Shown: one piece after another, positions 1 to 6,731 of the stretch
Numbering within the stretch: the stretch's first letter is position 1
Layout of the letters: each line of letters opens with the position of its first letter
Source of the DNA: Flavobacteriales bacterium
GTDB lineage: Bacteria > Bacteroidota > Bacteroidia > Flavobacteriales_D > Crocinitomicaceae
Reading direction: 5' to 3'
NCBI GenBank assembly: GCA_947476515.1
Contig: CANJQZ010000096.1
Location: 1-7,095, forward strand
DNA: 7,095 bases
Translations under genes and position numbers: made by a program
The notes under the pieces: generated by a model
Databases searched by the model: none
The model's input: only the letters and a program-made list of their open reading frames with translations
Told to the model about the DNA's origin: nothing

Positions 1-285
1 GCCGGGATGATCTTGGCTGATGAAGCGCTTCAAATTGGTTTGGTAAATCATGTTGTTGAAGCCAATGAATTATTAGATAAGTGTGTAGAAATCGCAAATA
101 AAATAATGAGAAATTCCCCAATGGCAATTGCGACAGCGATTCAATGCGTTAATGCTGGGTATCAAGATGGCGTAAATGGTTATGAAGTTGAGATTGAATC
201 CTTTGGCCGTTGTTTTGGAACAAAAGATTTTATTGAAGGGACAGGTGCCTTTTTAAATAAACAAAAGCCTAGTTTTAGAAATTAA
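1..285 (+). CDS. Enoyl-CoA hydratase/isomerase (crotonase) family protein, C-terminal part
   Basis: The last 94 codons of a crotonase-fold gene enter from the left edge, reading in frame from base 1. Crotonase enzymes are usually about 260 residues, so roughly the first two thirds are missing. The visible part starts with the family signature ADEALQIGLVNHVV, the conserved helix and strand after the active-site region. It continues with the usual C-terminal helical region and ends in a stretch (KDFIEGTGAFLNKQKPSF) that matches the common family ending in which a phenylalanine-rich turn precedes K-x-KP-x-F. The catalytic glutamates and oxyanion-hole glycine lie in the missing part, so hydratase cannot be told from isomerase or another crotonase activity. 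The likely role is cytosolic fatty-acid or amino-acid acyl-CoA breakdown. The stop codon (283-285) shares one base with the start of the flippase gene, which suggests co-translation. The ATG at base 7 is internal, not the start. Confidence 0.87.
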   Translation, partial: AGMILADEALQIGLVNHVVEANELLDKCVEIANKIMRNSPMAIATAIQCVNAGYQDGVNGYEVEIESFGRCFGTKDFIEGTGAFLNKQKPSFRN

Positions 286-1760
286 TGAACTCATCAATTA
301 AGCGCTTATTAGGTCAAACTGCCATCTACGGTCTTTCTAGTATTGTAGGTCGCTTGCTAAATTACCTACTGGTACCCCTTTACACCAACGAAGCAATTTT
401 TAAGAACCCCGCGGATTATGGCGTGGTTTCTGATTTATACGCCTGGGTAGCCTTTTTGATTGTATTTCTTTCCTTCGGAATGGAAACTGCTTTTTTTAGA
501 TTTTTACAAGGAAGTGATGACAAGGAAAAGGTTTTCTCGAATAGTTTTCTGACCGTTCTAGGTATTAATATCTTTTTCTATCTGGGACTGCTCTATTTCA
601 ATAATGACATCGCATCTTTAATGCTATATGAAGGGCATAATGAATATATTGTTTTACTTGGGGCCATTGTTTGTATTGATGCTGTTGCGGCTATTCCGCT
701 TGCTAGATTGCGATCGGAAGAAAAGGCCTTGCGCTTTACTGTGGTTCAGTTAAGTTCTATTGGGGTCAATGTAGGACTTAATCTAATATTACTCCTTGGA
801 TTTTTTAATCCAGCTAGGCCCGAAGAGGGAATTCTGTTTATATTAATAGCAAACCTCTGCGCCTCACTCGTTAAAATCATCTTGGTTTATGATGTGATTT
901 CAAAAGTAATTTTGAAAATTGATTGGATACTGGTTAGACAATTGGTTAAATATTCCTTTCCACTTGTAATTGCAGGATTTGCTGGAATAATCAACGAAAC
1001 TTTAGATCGGGTCTTGCTTAAACAATTATTGTATTACGAAGGCAATTCGCTAGAGTATGCAACCGCTCAGGTTGGTGTTTATAGCGCATGCTACAAATTG
1101 GCCATGCTGGTTACTATATTATTACAGGCCTATCGTTATGCAGCTGAACCTTTCTTTTTTTCGCAACTTAAAAATGAAGATCGCAATAAGGTATATGTTA
1201 AAATCATGAATTTATTTATTGCTGTGGTATGCCTTGCCTTTTTAGTGGTTTCGATTAACATCAGTATTTTTAAATATTTCATACAGACAGAAGCCTACTG
1301 GGCCGGACTTAGGGTGGTCCCAATTTTATTATTAGCCAATGTCTTTTTAGGCATTTATTACAATCAAAGTATCTGGTATAAATTAAGTGGGAAAACAAAA
1401 TTTGGAGCTCTAATTGCAGTTTCAGGCGCAAGCTTAACGGTACTTATTAATGTGTTATTTATACCAAGCTACGGCTTTATGGCTTGTGCTTGGGCGACCT
1501 TAGTAGTTTATGCCTTCCAAATGATTCTATCCTATTTTTTAGGTCAAAAACATTATAAAATTCCGTATAACACTAAAAAGTTTGCGGTTTATATTGGTGG
1601 AGCAATCTTGATTTATTTCCTCTTTTCTTTAATGAGAAATCTTATGGGACTAGAAATAAAAGATTCACATCTAGGCGTATTGTTCGTGGGGAATCTGATG
1701 ATTCTAATTTATATGGTTAGTATTTATTTCTTTGAAAAAGGAATGCTTAAAAGACCCTAA
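285..1760 (+). CDS. Polysaccharide (lipid-linked oligosaccharide) flippase, Wzx/MATE-like
   Basis: This 491-residue protein is hydrophobic almost throughout, with about 12-14 predicted membrane helices, the normal size and layout of the MOP (MATE/MVF/Wzx) exporter superfamily. These inner-membrane proteins flip undecaprenyl-linked glycans to the periplasmic side for O-antigen, capsule or exopolysaccharide assembly. The N-terminus is typical (a short basic lead, then a helix with GLSSIVGRLLNYLLVPLYT at about 16-34). Family blocks follow: GMETAFFRF at 65-73, a loop with RLR at 141-143, ETLDR at 238-242 in the helix starting the second half, and AYRYAAEPFFF at 282-292, a block I associate with Bacteroidota members. 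The C-terminal half (about 300-480) fits the polysaccharide-biosynthesis C-terminal region. The ATG overlaps the upstream stop as TAATG, so translation is probably coupled to the crotonase gene. The substrate glycan cannot be read from the sequence, and no glycosyltransferase sits directly beside it. Its 3' end overlaps the convergent ArsC-like gene by four bases. Confidence 0.9.
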   Translation: MNSSIKRLLGQTAIYGLSSIVGRLLNYLLVPLYTNEAIFKNPADYGVVSDLYAWVAFLIVFLSFGMETAFFRFLQGSDDKEKVFSNSFLTVLGINIFFYLGLLYFNNDIASLMLYEGHNEYIVLLGAIVCIDAVAAIPLARLRSEEKALRFTVVQLSSIGVNVGLNLILLLGFFNPARPEEGILFILIANLCASLVKIILVYDVISKVILKIDWILVRQLVKYSFPLVIAGFAGIINETLDRVLLKQLLYYEGNSLEYATAQVGVYSACYKLAMLVTILLQAYRYAAEPFFFSQLKNEDRNKVYVKIMNLFIAVVCLAFLVVSINISIFKYFIQTEAYWAGLRVVPILLLANVFLGIYYNQSIWYKLSGKTKFGALIAVSGASLTVLINVLFIPSYGFMACAWATLVVYAFQMILSYFLGQKHYKIPYNTKKFAVYIGGAILIYFLFSLMRNLMGLEIKDSHLGVLFVGNLMILIYMVSIYFFEKGMLKRP

Positions 1761-2113
1761 AACTTCTTAAAAAAATCTAATTGGCGGGCCTGTTCGGTTT
1801 TTGTGTTACCTACACTAATAAAGTCCTCATAAACAAATAAAGGTCTTTTTAAAAAAGTATATTCTTCCAAAATTAGTGTCTTAATATCTTGGTCGTTCAA
1901 CTGTTTTGCAGCCAAGCCCATAGACTTATATTTCATAGAATTTTTAGAGAAAAGGACGCTTAATGATCCTGCTTTTTTGACAATAAAATCTAATTCAACT
2001 TCTGTAATTGGAGTTTTTTTAATATCTACAAAAACAATATCTGATGGAAGGGTGAGACTTTTAATTATTCTTTGACAAGTCGAACAAGTACTTAAATAAA
2101 ATACACGCTTCAT
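1757..2113 (-). CDS. ArsC/Spx-family thioredoxin-fold protein (arsenate reductase-like)
   Basis: This 118-residue protein has the ArsC/Spx/YffB fold: strand and turn with a redox motif C10-S-T-C13, a helical middle, a block at 54-67 (LFSKNSMKYKSMGL), and the KRP turn at 89-91 followed by a hydrophobic strand. Length fits the family (about 115-140). The CxxC arrangement is that of Spx/YffB-type members, whereas E. coli ArsC has one active cysteine followed by Gly-Thr-Ser. By hand alignment only one of the three arsenate-binding arginines of E. coli ArsC is kept: R90 matches Arg94, Ser56 sits at Arg60, and nothing clear matches Arg107. True arsenate reduction is therefore doubtful, and a general thiol-disulfide or regulatory role is as likely. 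It starts six bases after the bacilliredoxin stop, behind a weak AAAGAG ribosome site, so the two are almost certainly co-transcribed. It is the last gene of the leftward unit. Confidence 0.85.
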   Translation of the reverse strand: MKRVFYLSTCSTCQRIIKSLTLPSDIVFVDIKKTPITEVELDFIVKKAGSLSVLFSKNSMKYKSMGLAAKQLNDQDIKTLILEEYTFLKRPLFVYEDFISVGNTKTEQARQLDFFKKF

Positions 2114-2119
2114 TACTCT

Positions 2120-2533
2120 TTAGCTAAACTCATCGTAAGCTGCTGTTAAATTTGCAGCAATCATAGCCGCTGTTCCGCCTTCAATATGATGTCTTTCAAG
2201 AAAATGAACTAAAACACCATCTTTGAATAATGCAATTGATGGAGATGATGGAGGATAAGGAAGAAAATATTTTCTCGCTTGTTGTGTTGCCTCACCATCT
2301 ACACCAGCAAATACAGTCGCTAATTTGTTAGGTGTTTTATCGTGTTTCAAAGATAATTTAACCCCAGGACGCATATTACCTGCAGCGCATCCACAAACGG
2401 AGTTAACAACTACTAAAAGGAGTCCTTTCGATTCTTCTAAGGCAGCATCAACTTCTGTTGAAGTTTCTAATTGGTTAAAACCTACATTAAGCAGGTCGTC
2501 TTTCATTGGTCTAACTAATTCTGGAGGATACAT
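2120..2533 (-). CDS. BrxA/BrxB family bacilliredoxin
   Basis: This 137-residue protein matches the BrxA/BrxB (YphP/YqiW, formerly DUF1094) family along its whole length. The redox site is the diagnostic C47-G-C49 within VVVNSVCGCAAG, followed by RP at 55-56, VFAGVDGEAT at 74-83, the YPPSSPSIALFKDG block at 93-106 (the cis-proline region of the thioredoxin fold), and ERHHIEG at 113-119. In Bacillus these cytosolic proteins remove bacillithiol from mixed disulfides on target proteins after oxidative stress, and several Bacteroidota also make bacillithiol. Whether this organism does cannot be told here, since no bsh gene is in the window. The start, giving MYPPELV, fits the family N-terminus. 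No Shine-Dalgarno sequence precedes it, only an A/T-rich leader. It lies 88 bases downstream of porZ on the same strand and six bases upstream of the ArsC-like gene, which it probably works with. Confidence 0.93.
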   Translation of the reverse strand: MYPPELVRPMKDDLLNVGFNQLETSTEVDAALEESKGLLLVVVNSVCGCAAGNMRPGVKLSLKHDKTPNKLATVFAGVDGEATQQARKYFLPYPPSSPSIALFKDGVLVHFLERHHIEGGTAAMIAANLTAAYDEFS

Positions 2534-2621
2534 TTTTTAATTTTTTAATGATGGTGTAAAATTAAGTGTAAATCTTAATGTAAGAGCTAGATTTGGTAGA
2601 ATATTATTATTGCTTATAACA

Positions 2622-4958
2622 TTAATTAACCACTACAACCTTTCCAACCTTACGGCCAGTGCCTGAATTTGTAGCGGTCCAGATCAGATAAACACCTGCC
2701 GCTGCTTTCTGTCCGTCTAAGGTTCTTCCATTCCATGTTGCTGTTCCACCATTTGAAGTGGTTTGAAAAACAATATTCCCTGCAACATCAGTTACTTTAA
2801 CATCAGAGTCGTAACGAATCCCTTGAATAGTAATCAGTCCCTCATAATTCGGGCGGACTGGATTTGGGAATACTTTAACATCTGAATAAGTTGGGTCTTC
2901 GAAGGTTGCATCAGTTCTATAAGATACAAGACCTAAGTCTGTAATAATAAATAATTCACCTGTATCTTGATTGAGTTTTAAATCATAGATGTTATTAGAA
3001 ATTAATGGGGAGTTTTCTTTGGTGAACTGCGTTATTATTTCTGATCCATCTGCTGAAAGTAGAACCAAACCAGAACTTGCTGTAGCGATCCATTTTCGAT
3101 TACCTCCATCAACTTCAATATCTGTAATATGTGTGGTGCCCAATACATATTCTGTATTTCCTTCAAATAATACCTTTATTCTTTGTGGGCTATATTGTCC
3201 GGCTGATGCCGTAAAAGCACCATCAGAATTATATAAAACAGCAAATCCGGCATCAGTTCCTATCCAAATTTCATTATCAAAATCTACCGCAATAGCAGTA
3301 ATATTAGAAGAATTGATGTCAATATTGTTTAGATTACTTGAGGAAATATGAACCGACTTATCGTCTGAGGGATCAGAAAGCGTTTTATTATAATTATAAC
3401 CAAACAATCCTTCAGACTCAGTTGCAAACCAAACATTATTAGAATAATCTATTGCTAGTTTAGTGGTATATTGATTTCTCGCATTAATTCCACAATCAAA
3501 ATTGTACCAAACTCCATTGGTGTCCCTTACATTTAGTGGGAGTTCTGAATAGCCATTAACCACCCATAAAGCCCCTTCAGGGTCGTAACTTACATCAGAT
3601 GCTAAGGTCCAACCGTTTCCTGCCAAGGAAGGACTTAAAGTAGAATTATTTTCATCATAAACAAAACAAGTATTGGATTTTTGATTTACAATTGAAACTG
3701 GAAATGCGGAGTAAGTTGCAGCTGCAATTTCATCGGTATTTTTTGGGTTAACCGCTACTGCAATAAAGTCGTGAATATCAATGCCGTTCCAAGCTGAAGT
3801 GTTGTACGGATCTGATAATTTCCACTCCTCATCCTCAAATGAATAAATTCCATTACGCAAAAACCCAGGGCTTTTAAATTCTAACCTGCCGCTTGCTACT
3901 GCCAATTTACCCTCCTTCCAATCCATGGCATAGTAGTCGTTTTTAGGAGGCCCTGGGTAGGAAATATATTCATAGGATTGATCTTCAATAATCCGCAATA
4001 ATCCACTATTACCGTCAGCCACCCATTTATATGAATCTATATAAGTCATTCCTAAAGGCTTAAACCAAATTCCTAAATAAAAAGTGAGTACACTTTCGTC
4101 CAAAACTTGATTTTGATTGTATGATAAAATAGCCCCATCACACAAAACATCTATTTTACCTTTATGCTGTGTTAATTTATTTATCTCTAATGAATATGGA
4201 TAATTCGTTAAAACACTTCTACCATGAGGAATCAAATGATACACCGTGTCCTCCCCATAGTTACTGTTTTGATATAAAACATAAAGTTCATTCCCCACTT
4301 TTTCAATATCCTTATAAGAAAGCCCTGTTAAACTCTCCACCCTATTATCTAAACTCCACGCAGAGGAAGCAGGAAGTGTTGGATTATTTTTCAATCCAAA
4401 TAAAAGTTTACCCGGGGTTAAGGCATAAATAGTGTCTGAAACCACCGTCACGTCAACTATTGGATATTGCCCGCCAGTTGGATAAAAAGTTTCTTTTATT
4501 TCATCTTTATCGGTATCCAATTGTAAAACAGAAAAATCAGTAGCAACATAAATATAAGTGATGTCTCGATAAAACCTGTTAATTTTTTTAGATCCTGGTA
4601 TTTGAGCTAATTTTACTGAGGGAATATTAATTACCTCGTCATTAATTAATTTATCTATATTTCCATTTACATAACCGATGTAAAGGGCTTCCTGAAGTGA
4701 ATCATAAAATAAAGTGCTGATTTCAATGTCAGAAATCCCATTAATTGAAGTGTAAAGTTTTTTTTCTTTTGAGGAAAAATCATACCGCATTATGCCATTT
4801 TCATAAGCAGTATAGATATAAGCATCAGAGCCAGCAACATCTATTGCGCGACCTGTTGCAACATGTAAGCGCCAAGTGCCTGTTCCAATTTGTGCGTTAA
4901 CAACCTTTGGAAAGAAACTAGATAAAAATAATAAAATCAGTAAACGCATGGGCCTCAT
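2622..4958 (-). CDS. porZ: PorZ-like type IX secretion system surface protein (beta-propellers plus T9SS sorting domain)
   Basis: The 778-residue length is nearly that of Porphyromonas gingivalis PorZ (776). Residues 1-22 are a Sec signal peptide (basic start, LLILLFLSSFF core, likely cut after VNA). The mature protein opens with GTGTWRLH, a typical PorZ opening. Residues about 25-335 and 340-685 look like two beta-propellers built from repeated blades, for example ITAIAVDFDNEIWIGTDAG at 553-571, ITDIEVDGGNRKWIATASSG at 611-630 and IYDLKLNQDTGELFIITDLG at 657-676, resembling two-component-regulator propeller repeats. Residues about 693-778 form a type A T9SS C-terminal domain with VFPNP at 696-700, a GVYL strand at 755-758 and a terminal KVGKVVVVN. 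In P. gingivalis PorZ sits on the cell surface with the sortase PorU, binds A-LPS and supplies it for anchoring cargo. Codon 4 is a second possible start, but the first ATG keeps the basic lead of the signal peptide. An ordinary secreted propeller protein is the alternative. Confidence 0.82.
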   Translation of the reverse strand: MRPMRLLILLFLSSFFPKVVNAQIGTGTWRLHVATGRAIDVAGSDAYIYTAYENGIMRYDFSSKEKKLYTSINGISDIEISTLFYDSLQEALYIGYVNGNIDKLINDEVINIPSVKLAQIPGSKKINRFYRDITYIYVATDFSVLQLDTDKDEIKETFYPTGGQYPIVDVTVVSDTIYALTPGKLLFGLKNNPTLPASSAWSLDNRVESLTGLSYKDIEKVGNELYVLYQNSNYGEDTVYHLIPHGRSVLTNYPYSLEINKLTQHKGKIDVLCDGAILSYNQNQVLDESVLTFYLGIWFKPLGMTYIDSYKWVADGNSGLLRIIEDQSYEYISYPGPPKNDYYAMDWKEGKLAVASGRLEFKSPGFLRNGIYSFEDEEWKLSDPYNTSAWNGIDIHDFIAVAVNPKNTDEIAAATYSAFPVSIVNQKSNTCFVYDENNSTLSPSLAGNGWTLASDVSYDPEGALWVVNGYSELPLNVRDTNGVWYNFDCGINARNQYTTKLAIDYSNNVWFATESEGLFGYNYNKTLSDPSDDKSVHISSSNLNNIDINSSNITAIAVDFDNEIWIGTDAGFAVLYNSDGAFTASAGQYSPQRIKVLFEGNTEYVLGTTHITDIEVDGGNRKWIATASSGLVLLSADGSEIITQFTKENSPLISNNIYDLKLNQDTGELFIITDLGLVSYRTDATFEDPTYSDVKVFPNPVRPNYEGLITIQGIRYDSDVKVTDVAGNIVFQTTSNGGTATWNGRTLDGQKAAAGVYLIWTATNSGTGRKVGKVVVVN

Positions 4959-4996
4959 AACTTAAAAATTCTATTTTTATTTGCTAAAAGCTATAA

Positions 4997-5004
4997 CAAA
5001 TGTA
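4997..5004 (-). promoter_or_regulatory. Putative -7 promoter box for the porZ-like gene
   Basis: Read on the minus strand this is TACATTTG, a full match to the Bacteroidota housekeeping -7 consensus TAnnTTTG. It lies 38 bases upstream of the ATG at 4958, giving a short leader of about 30 bases, which is reasonable. I see no TTG at the expected -33 distance, so the promoter is supported by the -7 box alone. It could drive porZ and, by read-through, the bacilliredoxin and ArsC-like genes. Confidence 0.5.
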
Positions 5005-5017
5005 AACTTATCATCTC

Positions 5018-5030
5018 ATTATTTAATAAT
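5018..5030. repeat. Short A/T-only inverted repeat in the divergent intergenic region
   Basis: ATTATT and AATAAT flank a single T, a perfect 6-1-6 palindrome, in the 96-base gap between the divergent porZ-like and GT-C genes. It lies just upstream of the porZ -7 box and 24 bases before the GT-C start, a position where an operator could act on both genes. It has no G or C, and such palindromes arise often by chance in AT-rich DNA, so an operator role is only a possibility. The rest of the gap holds no other clear signal for the rightward gene. Confidence 0.2.
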
Positions 5031-5054
5031 TCATTCTATCTTTCGAACTATTAA

Positions 5055-6731
5055 ATGAATAATAACCAACAAAACCTATCCTACGCAATAGGAATAATAT
5101 TGTTCCTAATTCCAATTGGTATATATCTAGTCGCAAGTATCTTTTTGATTCTTGGAATAGATATAAATAAGGGGGTTGTTCCTGCAGCACTTTCTGGTGA
5201 AGTAGTGTTATTGATGTTTTATCTAAAGAGACATTTAAAAATTGATGTTCCTACGATTTACATTGCTACATTAATTGCTTTATCACTACTTATTTTTTCA
5301 TTTTTCATTACCAATTACTTTTATGATTTTTCCTTTGATGGGCAATGGTACCATCAAGACGCCATTATATTATTAAAAAATGGTTGGAATCCATATTATG
5401 ATCACCTCATCAATAATGCTCAGGCCTCAGGATTAAATGCAAATTATATCAATCATTATCCCAAAGCATCTTGGATAGTTTCTGCGGCACTTTATAGTTT
5501 TGGGGGCGGTCTTGAATTGGCAAAAGCAAGTACCTTAATACTATTTTTTTCTAGTTGTTTTCTAAGCTATCATTTTCTAAAGAAGTGGTTTGGCTTTTCT
5601 GCCTTTTCTACACTTTTAATTGCAGGCGTTACTTGCGCCTCTCCAGTTGTTATAGGACAAACCTTAAGTTTTTATGTAGATGGATTAATGGCAGCTTGTA
5701 TGCTGATTTTTCTTTTGTTACTTATTGATTATTGTAAAGATCCAGGGCATTTTCTAAGTTTAATTCCCTTAGGACTTGTTCTTATTTTTTGGGTGAATTT
5801 AAAATTTACCGCATTAATTTACTGCGTGGTTTTCTTGTTTTTCGGGAGTCTTTGGATGGCAAGTCAAATTAAATTAGCTGCTATTAAACCCATTATTACC
5901 ATTGGTGTTTTTGTACTACTTGGTGTTTTTCTATTCGGCTTGCCCACCTATGTTCAAAACACACTTACAAAGGGGCACCCTTTTTATCCGCTAATGGGAC
6001 AAAATAATGAGGGAAAAGCTATTGCTGAAGTACAATATCCAAAAGATTTTTTTGGTAAAAATAGATTTGAAAAATTATTCTTAGCATCCTTTGCACTGCC
6101 AAATTATACAGCCGCCGAGACACATCCCTCAATTGCTAAACCTTTGTTTACAGCCAATGTAATCAAGGCGGCAATCCCTTATTATAGAAATCATCAACCC
6201 GTTGTGATGAGTCCGCTGGGACCACTGGAGGGAGAGTTGTTGATCTTGCTCTTTCCATTGATGCTGTTTTCACTAATCAGCTATCGGAAAAGTTGGTTTT
6301 ATTTTGGTGCAGGAGCCCTACTGGTTTCTTGTGTGATTCAGCCTGAATTTTGGAATTATCGGTATGCACCACAGATATTATTTCTAATTATTTTACTTAT
6401 TCTCCCAGCCTTGATAAGTAAATACAAGGCCATTAGACTTTACACGCAATTTATTTTAATCTTATTTCTAGCCAATCTTTTTATATGTCACCAACAGTAT
6501 TATTTATGGAATAGTTCAAAAACGAATCAGTTAAGGGAAACCTTTAATATGCTACAATATAAAAAGAACATTAAAATTCAAGCGGGTTGGATGAAATCCT
6601 TTGGGGTAAAATTGAGTGAAGCCGGGATTAAAAGCTCAGGGAATCCTGATAAAAAAGATAGTTTGCTTATTTTTAACGGGGATGATTTTTCTGCTTGGCG
6701 TTATTCTATTGTTTATACCTTTGAAAAATGA
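5055..6731 (+). CDS. Multi-spanning membrane protein, probable GT-C-fold glycosyltransferase
   Basis: This 558-residue integral membrane protein has about 11-12 hydrophobic helices (the first three near 11-33, 42-58 and 67-89) and a soluble C-terminal tail from about residue 480. The layout fits GT-C glycosyltransferases, which take a sugar from a polyprenyl-phosphate donor and transfer it on the periplasmic side. The loop after helix 3 carries acidic residues D91 and D95 in FSFDGQWYHQDAI, where GT-C enzymes keep their catalytic aspartate, followed by the characteristic GWNPYY at 110-115. Further GT-C-like blocks are NTLTKGHPFYPLMGQ at 302-316 and EFWNYRYAP at 431-439. I do not recognise a named family member, and the acceptor is unknown. 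Its stop overlaps the start of the UbiA-like gene as ATGA, so the two are translationally coupled. That neighbour suggests a polyprenyl-phosphate pentose donor. The ATG was chosen because it precedes the first helix. No clear promoter or Shine-Dalgarno is seen. Confidence 0.68.
   Translation: MNNNQQNLSYAIGIILFLIPIGIYLVASIFLILGIDINKGVVPAALSGEVVLLMFYLKRHLKIDVPTIYIATLIALSLLIFSFFITNYFYDFSFDGQWYHQDAIILLKNGWNPYYDHLINNAQASGLNANYINHYPKASWIVSAALYSFGGGLELAKASTLILFFSSCFLSYHFLKKWFGFSAFSTLLIAGVTCASPVVIGQTLSFYVDGLMAACMLIFLLLLIDYCKDPGHFLSLIPLGLVLIFWVNLKFTALIYCVVFLFFGSLWMASQIKLAAIKPIITIGVFVLLGVFLFGLPTYVQNTLTKGHPFYPLMGQNNEGKAIAEVQYPKDFFGKNRFEKLFLASFALPNYTAAETHPSIAKPLFTANVIKAAIPYYRNHQPVVMSPLGPLEGELLILLFPLMLFSLISYRKSWFYFGAGALLVSCVIQPEFWNYRYAPQILFLIILLILPALISKYKAIRLYTQFILILFLANLFICHQQYYLWNSSKTNQLRETFNMLQYKKNIKIQAGWMKSFGVKLSEAGIKSSGNPDKKDSLLIFNGDDFSAWRYSIVYTFEK

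Noticed and set aside
2325..2540. Plus-strand open frame of 71 codons
   Set aside because: It lies wholly opposite the bacilliredoxin gene, has no recognisable domain, and is explained by the well-supported minus-strand coding.
2561..2579. Inverted repeat ATTAAG/CTTAAT with a 7-base loop between the porZ-like and bacilliredoxin genes, a possible terminator
   Set aside because: The stem is only six pairs with a single G-C pair, and only four T follow on the minus strand, so it is too weak to call.
2534..2621. Possible promoter for the bacilliredoxin gene (minus-strand TAATTTTA, one base off TAnnTTTG)
   Set aside because: The last base of the box is wrong, there is no TTG at the -33 distance, and such strings are common in AT-rich DNA.
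2989..3351. Plus-strand open frame of 120 codons
   Set aside because: It is antisense to the propeller region of the porZ-like gene, with low-complexity composition and no motif.
4169..4432. Plus-strand open frame of 87 codons
   Set aside because: It is antisense to the porZ-like gene, and the translated protein has no family signature or plausible start signal.
5037..5044. Possible -7 box TATCTTTC for the GT-C gene
   Set aside because: It lacks the final G and a -33 element, and its distance to the ATG would leave almost no leader, so it is not listed as a feature.
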